Source of the DNA: M2408 sp040386975
GTDB lineage: Bacteria; Bacteroidota; Bacteroidia; Flavobacteriales_D; Crocinitomicaceae
Direction: 5' to 3'
Assembly (NCBI GenBank): GCA_040386975.1
Contig: JAZKEO010000007.1
Span: 186,001 to 250,000 of the forward strand
Length of the DNA stretch: 64,000 bases
Shown here: positions 8,985 through 16,162 of the stretch, piece by piece
How positions within the stretch are numbered: position 1 is the stretch's first letter
Layout: each line of letters starts with the position of its first letter
The notes under the pieces: generated by a model
Database searches by the model: none
Told to the model about the DNA's origin: nothing
The model's input: the letters and a program-made list of their open reading frames with translations, nothing else
Made by a program: the position numbers and the translations under genes

Positions 8985-9042
8985 CTTAAACCTAACCTAA
9001 CCACTATTCACTGAAAAAGATTATTATCTATTGCGACAATAA
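8953..9042 (-). ncRNA. Candidate small RNA of about 90 nt
   Basis: A minus-strand transcription unit is outlined by a -7 element TACCTTTG (9055-9048) and an intrinsic terminator (8984-8953), giving about 90 nt. No open reading frame of note lies between them; the segment contains GTGGTTAGGTTAGGTTTAAG, a pyrimidine/purine-repetitive stretch before the terminator stem. Family unknown to me; it could also be the leader of a gene lost when the MITE inserted. Confidence 0.45.
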
Positions 9043-9047
9043 CAATA

Positions 9048-9055
9048 CAAAGGTA
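9048..9055 (-). promoter_or_regulatory. -7 promoter element of candidate small RNA
   Basis: Minus strand reads TACCTTTG, a full match to TAnnTTTG, with no annotated gene downstream except the candidate small RNA. Confidence 0.5.
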
Positions 9056-9084
9056 GAGCAGCTTTGCTTAAAAGAAAAATTAAA

Positions 9085-9285
9085 TTAATACAAGTTTAAT
9101 CCAAGTTTAATCTGCTGAAAATTAAGTCCATAAAAATAATCGTCAGAATGAATCATTGGACGTAAAAAAAGTTCGATTTGTAGTTTGAAAACATCAAAAT
9201 TGCTTGGATTCCTAACGTATATCTTTTTCAATAAATGAATGCTGATAACTTTCAATTTATATGCTTTTAGATTCGAAAATCTTCT
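9085..9285 (-). pseudogene. Possible 3' remnant of an outer-membrane barrel gene
   Basis: An open frame of 66 codons without an ATG in its first 43 codons; it ends with FYGLNFQQIKLGLNLY followed by TAA. The alternating polar/hydrophobic pattern and aromatic C-terminus resemble last strands of outer-membrane beta-barrels. It overlaps the ddl promoter in antisense. It may be chance in AT-rich DNA. Confidence 0.25.
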
Positions 9286-9286
9286 T

Positions 9287-9294
9287 TATTTTTG
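9287..9294 (+). promoter_or_regulatory. -7 promoter element of ddl
   Basis: Reads TATTTTTG, matching TAnnTTTG, 13 nt before the ddl ATG. Confidence 0.6.
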
Positions 9295-9307
9295 AAGAAA
9301 AAAAATC

Positions 9308-10276
9308 ATGTCAACAATTGGAATATTTTGCGGAGGATTTTCTTCTGAATTTGAAATCTCACTGAAAAGTGCAAAAACAATTTTAGAAAATTTTCCAGAT
9401 GGTCACAAAGTCTTTTTAATTAAAGTGGAGCAAGAAAAATGGACAGCAATCTATGAAAATCAAGAATATGATTTTAATCCTTGGGACTTGAATTTCAGTC
9501 AAAATGGAAAACAAATTCATTTAGAAGTAGGATTGATTTATATTCATGGGAATCCTGGTGAAAATGGTAAATTACAAGCCTTTTTGGAGATGAAAAATAT
9601 TCCTTTCATTAATTCTGGTGCTTTGGCTTCTGAATTATCTTTTGATAAATGGTATTGCAACCAGTTTTTGAAAAGTTTTAATATTCCTGTAGCGAAATCA
9701 ATTTTACTAAAAAAAGGATATACAAATTCTGAAAAAGAAATCATCGACGATTTAGATTTACCATGTTTTGTGAAACCAGCTGATTCCGGTTCTAGTTATG
9801 GAATTTCAAAAGTGAAAACACCTGAAGAATTAAAACCTGCTTTGGACAAAGCCTTCCAAGAAGGACAAACAGTGGTTATCGAATCTTTTTTGAAAGGAAC
9901 AGAAGTAACCTGCGGAGTTTACCGTTCAAAAGAAGGAATTTACGCTTTGCCTTTGACTGAAATTGCTACAGAAAATGATTTTTTCGATTACGAAGCAAAA
10001 TATTTAGGAAAATCTCAAGAAATCACGCCCGCAAGAGTGAGTGATGAGGTTAGAATCAAGGTTCAAGATTTAGCAAAAAAGATTTATGATTTATTGAATT
10101 TACGTTCCATCGCTCGAATCGATTTTATGATAGTTGAGAATCAAGCTTTTGTAATTGAAGTGAATACTACTCCAGGTTTTTCACCAGCGAGTATTGTTCC
10201 ACAAATGATACAAGTTGACGGAAAAACAATTAAAGGGTTTTGGGAAGAGATTTTGGAAGTTGAGTTGAAAAACTAA
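9308..10276 (+). CDS. ddl: D-alanine--D-alanine ligase
   Basis: ATP-grasp ligase (322 aa) that makes D-Ala-D-Ala for peptidoglycan in the cytoplasm. N-terminal FCGGFSSEFEISLKSA is the substrate-binding GG-S-E-S motif; the ATP-grasp region includes CFVKPADSGSSYGISKV (about 156-172) and EVTCGVY; the catalytic arginine and metal ligands appear in ARIDFMIVENQAFVIEVNTTPGFSPASIVP (read in two halves). It has its own promoter and stands alone, outside any mur cluster. Length is normal for the family. Confidence 0.95.
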   Translation: MSTIGIFCGGFSSEFEISLKSAKTILENFPDGHKVFLIKVEQEKWTAIYENQEYDFNPWDLNFSQNGKQIHLEVGLIYIHGNPGENGKLQAFLEMKNIPFINSGALASELSFDKWYCNQFLKSFNIPVAKSILLKKGYTNSEKEIIDDLDLPCFVKPADSGSSYGISKVKTPEELKPALDKAFQEGQTVVIESFLKGTEVTCGVYRSKEGIYALPLTEIATENDFFDYEAKYLGKSQEITPARVSDEVRIKVQDLAKKIYDLLNLRSIARIDFMIVENQAFVIEVNTTPGFSPASIVPQMIQVDGKTIKGFWEEILEVELKN

Positions 10277-10317
10277 TTTCCTGAACTTAGAAATCCAAAA
10301 CGTACAATAATATTTTT

Positions 10318-10426
10318 TTTTGAACCACGGAGAGTAAGAGTAAAAGAGAATGATTATCTTTAAACAAAAAAAATCTTTAACAGTACTTGTAAAAACTCTT
10401 TTTCTCTTACTCTCCGTGGTTCAAAA
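10318..10426. repeat. 31-bp inverted repeat between convergent ddl and tlyA
   Basis: Arms 10318-10348 and 10396-10426 pair with one mismatch; the outer 23 bp (TTTTGAACCACGGAGAGTAA...) are perfect. The ACCACGGAG/CTCCGTGGT core resembles the dispersed ACCAC(A/G)GAG repeats found in many environmental bacteria. Placement between convergent genes allows a bidirectional terminator role. Confidence 0.8.
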
Positions 10427-10481
10427 TTTTCTATTTGGCATTAAGAAAGTGGTTTAAAATCCTTTATAGTTAATTATAAAA

Positions 10482-11225
10482 TTATCCTATTTTCTCAAAA
10501 TACATTACAAACTCAAGGTTGCTGTTATTTCCTAAAATAGGTGATTCCATGTGTTTTTTGTACAGTAAATTATTTATTTTGGCTTCAGAAATGATTTTTT
10601 CAATCACTTTTGGGTAAATTGCTTTTCCTTTTACCAAACCATCTTTGTTTAAACTCTTTTTATCCACTTCAAATTGCGGTTTTAAAATCAAAAGAACTTC
10701 CGCTTTTTCTTTCAAAAAGGGGTGAATGAATGGCAAAATTTCGACCAAAGAAATAGAAGATACATCAATCAAACAAAAATCAATTTTATCTACAATGTTT
10801 GTTGAGTTTAATTCGCGAACAAAGGTTTTTTCTAAGTTGATTAATTTAGCGTTTGACTTAAGTTTAGCGTGAATTTGATTCGTTTCGTCGTTTACGCAAT
10901 AGACTTTATTCGCTTCAAAATGCAAGGCTATTTCCGAAAAACTCCCTGATTCAGAACCAATTTCCAACACAATTTTGTCTTTAAAGTCTAGTTTGAATTT
11001 TTCTTTCGCTTTCAATAATTTGATTGAATTTGGTGAAATCCATTCATCTTCAATTTCTGGCAATTCGATTTTCACTTCAAGTGGGAATTTTTTCCCTGGT
11101 TTACGAATCAATTTACCGTTCACCAAAACTCCTTTTTCTTGAATGGTTTTTTCAACAAGTCCACGAGAAGAAATTAATCCTCTCTGCAAAATCAGTTTAT
11201 CTAGGCGCTCTTCGATGATATTAAT
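10482..11225 (-). CDS. tlyA: TlyA family rRNA (cytidine-2'-O)-methyltransferase
   Basis: Has an N-terminal S4 RNA-binding domain (ERLDKLILQRGLISSRG) followed by an FtsJ-like SAM-dependent methyltransferase fold (VLEIGSESGSFSEIAL as SAM motif I). TlyA proteins 2'-O-methylate rRNA; the old name is hemolysin A. The frame is open to an ATG at 11339, but that would overlap uvrC and put uvrC promoters inside the gene. A -7 element TAACTTTG lies at 11250-11243, and after it no ATG, GTG or TTG precedes the S4 domain; ATT (11225) or ATC (11219 or 11216) are the in-frame candidates. The start given is therefore tentative. Confidence 0.8.
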   Translation of the reverse strand: MNIIEERLDKLILQRGLISSRGLVEKTIQEKGVLVNGKLIRKPGKKFPLEVKIELPEIEDEWISPNSIKLLKAKEKFKLDFKDKIVLEIGSESGSFSEIALHFEANKVYCVNDETNQIHAKLKSNAKLINLEKTFVRELNSTNIVDKIDFCLIDVSSISLVEILPFIHPFLKEKAEVLLILKPQFEVDKKSLNKDGLVKGKAIYPKVIEKIISEAKINNLLYKKHMESPILGNNSNLEFVMYFEKIG

Positions 11226-11242
11226 ATTAAAAAATTGAGCTA

Positions 11243-11250
11243 CAAAGTTA
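11243..11250 (-). promoter_or_regulatory. -7 promoter element of tlyA
   Basis: Minus strand TAACTTTG, a full consensus match, 17 nt before ATT 11225. It argues against translation from ATG 11339. Confidence 0.6.
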
Positions 11251-11278
11251 CATTTATTTAACTGAAATGAAGTAATTA

Positions 11279-11298
11279 TATTTTTGTACTTACTTTTG
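11279..11298 (+). promoter_or_regulatory. Tandem -7 promoter elements of uvrC
   Basis: TATTTTTG (11279-11286) and TACTTTTG (11291-11298) both match TAnnTTTG and precede the uvrC ATG by 32 and 20 nt. Confidence 0.5.
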
Positions 11299-11318
11299 TT
11301 AAAACCGTTTCGTAAAAT

Positions 11319-13139
11319 ATGATTTCTGAAAGCATACAAATCAAACTCAAAACTTTGCCCGAAAAACCGGGAATTTATCAGTATTATGATAAAAATGAGA
11401 CTATTTTATATGTTGGAAAGGCAAAAAATCTAAAAAAACGTGTTTCTCAATATTTTGCTAAAGAACATGATGACGGTAAAACGAGAATGCTCGTCAAAAA
11501 AATCTTTGAGATAAAATACATTGTTGTTGAAACGGAATTAGATGCATTATTACTGGAAAACAGTCTAATAAAAAAGTATCAACCTAAATACAATATTCAA
11601 CTAAAAGACGATAAAACCTACCCTTGGATTTGCGTCAAAAAAGAAGCTTTCCCTAGAGTTTTCTCAACAAGAAGGATTGTAAAAGATGGCTCAAAATATT
11701 ATGGTCCATACCCAAGTGGGAAAGTCATGCAGACGCTTTTACAGCTTTTTAAAGAGTTGTTTTCTCTGAGAACATGTAATTTAGACTTGTCGGAAGCTAA
11801 GGTTCAAAAGAAAAACTATAAAGTGTGCTTAGAGTATCACATTGGTAATTGCAAAGGTCCATGCGTGGAATTGATTGCAGAAAATGAATACCAAGAATAT
11901 ATCAATCAAATTGATTTAATTTTAAAAGGAAATGTTCGATTTGTACTTGATTACCTGCAAAAAAAGATGTTGAAATTCGCCGAAAGTCATCATTTTGAAG
12001 AAGCACATTTGATAAAAGAGAAAATACAACTTTTAGAAAATTTCCAAAACAAATCGACAATTGTTTCACCAACAATTCACGAAGTAGATGTGTTGACAAT
12101 GGTTGAAGATGAGAAAAATGCTTTTGTCAATTATTTGGTCATCAAAAATGGAACAATTATTCATGGAATAACGCTTGAATTAAACAAAAAATTAGACGAA
12201 ACGAAAGAAGAAATTTTAACTTATGCTTTGCTCGAATTTCGTGAGCGATTCAACAGTACTTCCAAAGAGATCATTTTAGAGGAAAAAATCAACGTTCACA
12301 TTCCTGATATTTCATTTTTTGTTCCACAAAAAGGCGATAAAAAAAACTTGGTCGAATTATCTAAGAAAAACGCCGTTTATTACCGTTTAGAAAAATATAA
12401 AAACGAACACATTAAAAACCCAGAGGCACACACAGACCGTATTTTAAATCAAATGAAAAGTGATTTGCGCTTGAAAGAATTACCAGTGCATATCGAATGT
12501 TTTGACAACTCAAACATCCAAGGAACAAATCCTGTTTCGGCTTGTGTTGTTTTCAAAAATGCCAAAGCAAGTAAAAAAGATTACCGACATTTTAATATCA
12601 AAACGGTTGTTGGTCCAGACGATTTTGCTTCGATGGAAGAAGTTATCACACGACGTTATTCCAGAATGTTAAACGAAAATCAGGAGTTACCACAATTAAT
12701 TATCATCGATGGGGGGAAAGGACAATTGAGTTCAGCACTTGCAGCCTTAGATAAAATTGGTTTGAGAGGAAAAATTGCCATTATCGGAATTGCCAAACGT
12801 TTGGAAGAAATATTTTTCCCAGGCGATTCAATTCCAATTTATTTGGATAAACGCTCCGAAACATTAAAAATCATTCAGCAATTGCGAAATGAAGCACATC
12901 GTTTCGGAATCACGCATCACCGTGATCGAAGGAGTAAAAATGCCTTCACATCTGAATTAACTCAAATTGAAGGAATCGGACCAAAAACTTTTGAATTGTT
13001 GATGAAAAAATTTAAAACGGTATCAAAAATCAGGGAAAGTTCGGTAGAAACCTTAAGTGCCGAAATTGGCAAAGCGAAAGCGCAGCTTGTTTTTGATTAT
13101 TTTAAGAGTGAGGAATTAAAAGTGAAGAGTGTAGAATGA
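11319..13139 (+). CDS. uvrC: UvrABC system protein C
   Basis: Nucleotide-excision-repair nuclease subunit (606 aa) that makes both incisions around a lesion. Domains: GIY-YIG nuclease (KPGIYQYY...LYVGKAKNLKKR, about 15-95), UVR motif for UvrB contact (about 205-240), UvrC/RNase H-like endonuclease (IECFDNSNIQGT near 395, IIIDGGKGQLSSA), and C-terminal HhH pair (IEGIGPKTFELL). The last ten codons (SEELKVKSVE) contain GAATTAAAAGTGAAGA, a 16-mer that recurs exactly at 43349-43364, so the tail seems to be encoded by a dispersed repeat. Confidence 0.97.
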   Translation: MISESIQIKLKTLPEKPGIYQYYDKNETILYVGKAKNLKKRVSQYFAKEHDDGKTRMLVKKIFEIKYIVVETELDALLLENSLIKKYQPKYNIQLKDDKTYPWICVKKEAFPRVFSTRRIVKDGSKYYGPYPSGKVMQTLLQLFKELFSLRTCNLDLSEAKVQKKNYKVCLEYHIGNCKGPCVELIAENEYQEYINQIDLILKGNVRFVLDYLQKKMLKFAESHHFEEAHLIKEKIQLLENFQNKSTIVSPTIHEVDVLTMVEDEKNAFVNYLVIKNGTIIHGITLELNKKLDETKEEILTYALLEFRERFNSTSKEIILEEKINVHIPDISFFVPQKGDKKNLVELSKKNAVYYRLEKYKNEHIKNPEAHTDRILNQMKSDLRLKELPVHIECFDNSNIQGTNPVSACVVFKNAKASKKDYRHFNIKTVVGPDDFASMEEVITRRYSRMLNENQELPQLIIIDGGKGQLSSALAALDKIGLRGKIAIIGIAKRLEEIFFPGDSIPIYLDKRSETLKIIQQLRNEAHRFGITHHRDRRSKNAFTSELTQIEGIGPKTFELLMKKFKTVSKIRESSVETLSAEIGKAKAQLVFDYFKSEELKVKSVE

Positions 13140-13180
13140 ATAATTTAAGAGTCAAATTTTTCTATTTCGTACTTTTTTAT

Positions 13181-13188
13181 TATCTTCG
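13181..13188 (+). promoter_or_regulatory. Candidate -7 promoter element of metK
   Basis: TATCTTCG, one change from TAnnTTTG, 39 nt before the metK ATG. The leader is too short for a SAM riboswitch. Confidence 0.45.
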
Positions 13189-13227
13189 CGACTTCAAATT
13201 TTAATAATTAATTAAAACACATACTAA

Positions 13228-14508
13228 ATGTCATATTTGTTTACATCAGAATCAGTTTCAGAAGGGCACCCAGATAAAGTAGCGGATCAAATTTCAGATG
13301 CGTTGATTGATAATTTCATGGCTTTCGACCCAACGTCAAAAGTTGCTTGTGAAACCTTGGTTACGACTGGTCAAGTTGTTTTAGCTGGAGAAGTTAAGAC
13401 TACAACTTATTTAGATGTTCAAAGTATTGCTCGTGAGGTGATTAGAAAAATTGGGTACACGAAATCTGAGTACATGTTTGAAGCAAATTCTTGTGGTATT
13501 CTTTCTGCTATTCACGATCAATCTGATGATATCAATCAAGGAGTTGATAGAGTCGTTGCAAATGATGACTTTGAAGCAAGAGCTAACGCTCAAGGAGCTG
13601 GAGACCAAGGAATGATGTTTGGTTACGCAACAAAAGAAACTGAAAATTACATGCCTTTGGCTTTGGATTTAGCTCATAAAATCTTACAAGAATTATCTCA
13701 CATTAGAAATAATGAAGGAAATCTTATCGGATATTTGAGACCAGATGCTAAATCTCAAGTTACAATCGAATATTCTGACGATAATGTTCCACAACGTATC
13801 GATTCAATTGTTGTTTCTACTCAACATGATGATTTTGCTGAAGAAGCGAAAATGTTGGCTAAAATCAAAGAAGACATAGTAAATATTGTAATTCCTCGTG
13901 TGAAAGCGAAATTGAAACCAGAATTACAAGCTTTATTTACAAACGAAATTACTTACCATATCAACCCAACTGGAAAATTTGTAATCGGTGGACCTCACGG
14001 AGATACAGGTTTAACTGGTCGTAAAATCATCGTTGATACCTACGGTGGAAAAGGTGCTCACGGTGGTGGTGCATTCTCTGGAAAAGATCCTTCAAAAGTT
14101 GACCGTTCAGCTGCTTATGCTACACGTCACATCGCTAAAAATGCAGTTGCTGCTGGATTGTGTGATGAGATTTTAGTTCAAGTTTCTTACGCAATTGGTG
14201 TTGCAAAACCTTGTGGATTGTACATCAACACTTATGGAACTTCAAAAGTGAACAAAACAGATGGTGAAATTTCAAAAATTTTAGAAGGAATTTTCGATTT
14301 ACGTCCTTATGCAATTGAACAACGTTTGAAATTGAGAAACCCTATTTATAGTGAAACTGCTGCTTACGGACACATGGGACGTAAAAATGAAGTAGTTACA
14401 AAAACCTTCAAATCTCCAAGTGGAGAAATCGTTTCTAAAGAAGTTGAATTATTTACTTGGGAGAAATTAGACTTTGTTGATAAGGTAAAATCTGCTTTCG
14501 GAATTTAA
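13228..14508 (+). CDS. metK: S-adenosylmethionine synthase
   Basis: Makes SAM from methionine and ATP (426 aa, typical for Bacteroidota). Signature stretches are intact: SEGHPDKVADQISDA near the N-terminus (ATP/metal binding), GAGDQGMMFGYA (about 127-138), and the phosphate-binding GGPHGDTGLTGRK followed by DTYGGKGAHGGGAFSGKD. Base and codon use look like neighbouring genes. A clear intrinsic terminator follows about 150 nt downstream. Confidence 0.98.
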   Translation: MSYLFTSESVSEGHPDKVADQISDALIDNFMAFDPTSKVACETLVTTGQVVLAGEVKTTTYLDVQSIAREVIRKIGYTKSEYMFEANSCGILSAIHDQSDDINQGVDRVVANDDFEARANAQGAGDQGMMFGYATKETENYMPLALDLAHKILQELSHIRNNEGNLIGYLRPDAKSQVTIEYSDDNVPQRIDSIVVSTQHDDFAEEAKMLAKIKEDIVNIVIPRVKAKLKPELQALFTNEITYHINPTGKFVIGGPHGDTGLTGRKIIVDTYGGKGAHGGGAFSGKDPSKVDRSAAYATRHIAKNAVAAGLCDEILVQVSYAIGVAKPCGLYINTYGTSKVNKTDGEISKILEGIFDLRPYAIEQRLKLRNPIYSETAAYGHMGRKNEVVTKTFKSPSGEIVSKEVELFTWEKLDFVDKVKSAFGI

Positions 14509-14655
14509 TAAAGTTCACAAATAAAATCCTCTTTTTTCGTTATTTTTAGTAAAAAATTTATCATTAGCAAAAGCTGACTAAAAATTTTTCACTTTTAAAA
14601 ATGCCTAAAAAGAAAACTTTATTAGCAAACTTTAAGTAAAAAGACATAAATTTAA

Positions 14656-14684
14656 AACCTGTTGATTTTCAGCAGGTTTTTTTG
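14656..14684 (+). terminator. Intrinsic terminator downstream of metK
   Basis: AACCTGTTG (14656-14664) pairs with CAGCAGGTT (14670-14678), including one G-U pair, then a run of seven T. Confidence 0.8.
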
Positions 14685-14712
14685 TTTCAAGAAAAATTAA
14701 ACGAAGAAACAA

Positions 14713-14757
14713 CCCCTTCAGAGTAGATAGGCTGAAAGGGTAACCACCCTGAAGGGG
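14713..14757. repeat. CCCCTTCAG inverted repeat
   Basis: CCCCTTCAG (14713-14721) and CTGAAGGGG (14749-14757) flank a partly redundant CTGAAAGGG. It is locally G+C-rich and lies just before the HAD gene; looks like a dispersed repeat rather than a terminator. Confidence 0.6.
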
Positions 14758-14774
14758 ATAAAATTTAAAAAAAA

Positions 14775-15404
14775 ATGCACAAAAAAGACTATTTTTCAAA
14801 TTTTGAAGCAATCATTTTTGATTTAGGCGGAGTCATTTTAAACATCGATTATTCAAAAACGGTAAAAGCATTTCAAGATTTAGGTTTAGAAAATTTTGAA
14901 TCCATCTATTCTCAGGCAAATCAATCTGGACTTTTTGATAAATTTGAAATTGGTGCTATTTCACCTCAAAGTTTTGTGAATGAACTTTTACCTTATTTAC
15001 CAAAAGGAACAAGTGCCAATCAAGTTGTTTCAGCATGGAATGAAATAATATTAGATTTCCCTATTGAGAATTTAGAGCTTCTTAAACGTCTTAAAAATGA
15101 AAAACCAACTTTCTTGTTGAGTAACACAAATGAGATCCACATTCAATGCTTTAATCGTAAATTGAAAGAGGTTTCAACTGAAAATTCACTTCACAACTTT
15201 TTCCATCAAACGTATTTTTCAAATGAAATCGCTTTGAGAAAACCAAATAAAGAGGTTTTTGAATTTGTTTGTAGAGAAAATAATCTGATTCCAGAAAAAA
15301 CACTTTTTATCGACGACAGCATTCAACACATTGAAGGAGCAAAAGCCTTTGGTTTAAATGTGTATCATTTACAAAAAGGAGAAAAAATTACAGATTTGTT
15401 TTGA
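14775..15404 (+). CDS. HAD family hydrolase
   Basis: A 209-residue haloacid-dehalogenase-type phosphatase, subfamily IA (YihX-like). Motif I is IIFDLGGVILNID (about 13-25), motif II is LLSNTNE (about 115), motif III the lysine in RKPNKEVF (about 155), and motif IV LFIDDS (about 177). Substrate cannot be predicted. The frame starts with ATG after a repeat-rich gap and ends 3 nt before the end of a convergent membrane-protein gene. Confidence 0.9.
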   Translation: MHKKDYFSNFEAIIFDLGGVILNIDYSKTVKAFQDLGLENFESIYSQANQSGLFDKFEIGAISPQSFVNELLPYLPKGTSANQVVSAWNEIILDFPIENLELLKRLKNEKPTFLLSNTNEIHIQCFNRKLKEVSTENSLHNFFHQTYFSNEIALRKPNKEVFEFVCRENNLIPEKTLFIDDSIQHIEGAKAFGLNVYHLQKGEKITDLF

Positions 15405-15407
15405 TTT

Positions 15408-15767
15408 TCACTTCTTATTTACAGCTCTAATCAAAGCTACTGACTGAATAGCCAATAAAATTATAAAAAGTGAAATTGCAGTAAATCCAACAACACGCGT
15501 ATCGCCAATTTTCTTAAATGTCAAAATCAAAATTAAACCGAGCATCAACAACATTTGTAAAGTTGTTGTAAGTAAAAATCGTAAATTAAAATTTTCTGCT
15601 CCTAATTTAACTCCTGTAAAAGCGATTGCGAATCCTGAAACAAAAATAATTGCAATCGTTAAATCAATGTAAGACATGATTTCCAATTTTCCGGGCAAAA
15701 TAGCTGAGTAAACTAAAATTAAATGCAATACTAAAATGGAAAGTGCTAAAGAAATTGTTTTTATCAT
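15408..15767 (-). CDS. Small four-helix membrane protein
   Basis: A 119-residue protein with four hydrophobic segments (about 4-22, 32-50, 60-82, 92-113). It resembles the small DUF6168-type proteins that lie between AtpZ and atpB in ATP synthase loci of Flavobacteriales; that identity is from memory of gene order, not from a motif. Here it follows the AtpZ-like gene, separated by a 129-bp repeat, but no atp genes follow it. Confidence 0.6.
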   Translation of the reverse strand: MIKTISLALSILVLHLILVYSAILPGKLEIMSYIDLTIAIIFVSGFAIAFTGVKLGAENFNLRFLLTTTLQMLLMLGLILILTFKKIGDTRVVGFTAISLFIILLAIQSVALIRAVNKK

Positions 15768-15782
15768 GTAGTTAATTTATGA

Positions 15783-15911
15783 GGGTTCTAAAAAATGATT
15801 TTTTGAGGCGAACAAGATTTTAAAAGGTGTTCCGATAGCTATCGGAATTACTTTTGTAAATGAGCGTTTTAAAATTGAATTTCAACGATGAAAAAGCTAT
15901 TTTTAGAAGTT
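15783..15911 (-). repeat. Long imperfect palindrome, copy A
   Basis: Begins 3 nt after the stop codon of the AtpZ-like gene and runs to the leader of the next gene. Read on the minus strand it aligns along its whole length with copies at 30664-30783 (plus) and 39097-39213 (minus), sharing blocks such as TAAAAATAGCTTTTTC and TTTTAAAATCTTGTT. The ends pair (TTCTAAAAA with TTTTTAGAA). This copy has the 18-bp iterated palindrome inserted beside its tip. Confidence 0.8.
15830..15847. repeat. Iterated palindrome TTCCGATAGCTATCGGAA, copy 2
   Basis: Identical to 5180-5197. It sits inside the longer palindrome copy A at a point where the other two copies lack it, so it appears to have been inserted as a unit. 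Confidence 0.85.
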
Positions 15912-15914
15912 TCA

Positions 15915-16136
15915 TTAGTCTTTATTAATATTTTTTACCTCTTTAAAAATCATATACATGGAAATAAAAACCCCTAACAAAGAAAGAATAATTGTCCAAA
16001 TTGGAGTTTCTAAATGCTGTCTATTGTCCAAATAAACGCCAAGCCAAGAAAATCCACCAATCACAACGCCCATTTGTATCACAACACTTGTGAAACGCAG
16101 ATACAGGTTATTCTTTTTATTTGAATCTTCTTCCAT
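15915..16136 (-). CDS. AtpZ/AtpI family protein
   Basis: A 73-residue inner-membrane protein with two hydrophobic helices (about 18-35 and 45-63) and the family pattern GxxxGxxLDN (GGFSWLGVYLDNRQ). AtpI/AtpZ proteins assist c-ring assembly or ion supply of F-type ATP synthase. It lies 26 nt after porW on the same strand, an association common in Bacteroidota, but the ATP synthase genes themselves are not in this window. Confidence 0.8.
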   Translation of the reverse strand: MEEDSNKKNNLYLRFTSVVIQMGVVIGGFSWLGVYLDNRQHLETPIWTIILSLLGVFISMYMIFKEVKNINKD

Positions 16137-16162
16137 TTTTATTTATCCTAAGACTTAAAGAA

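Larger units (their letters stand above)
8471..9307. other. 837-bp region without an assigned gene
   Basis: From left to right: about 200 bp of AT-rich sequence with nothing recognisable, a MITE-like element (8687-8947), a minus-strand terminator and candidate small RNA (8953-9042) with its own promoter (9048-9055), a possible minus-strand gene remnant (9085-9285), and the ddl promoter (9287-9294). This is the longest gap in the window. Confidence 0.7.

Noticed and set aside
13140..13227. SAM riboswitch before metK
   Set aside because: The gap is only 88 nt, with a promoter-like box 39 nt before the ATG; no riboswitch-like paired elements were seen.
14601..14639. Twelve-codon open frame (MPKKKTLLANFK) between metK and its terminator
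   Set aside because: Too short and no promoter or conservation evidence; likely chance in AT-rich spacer.
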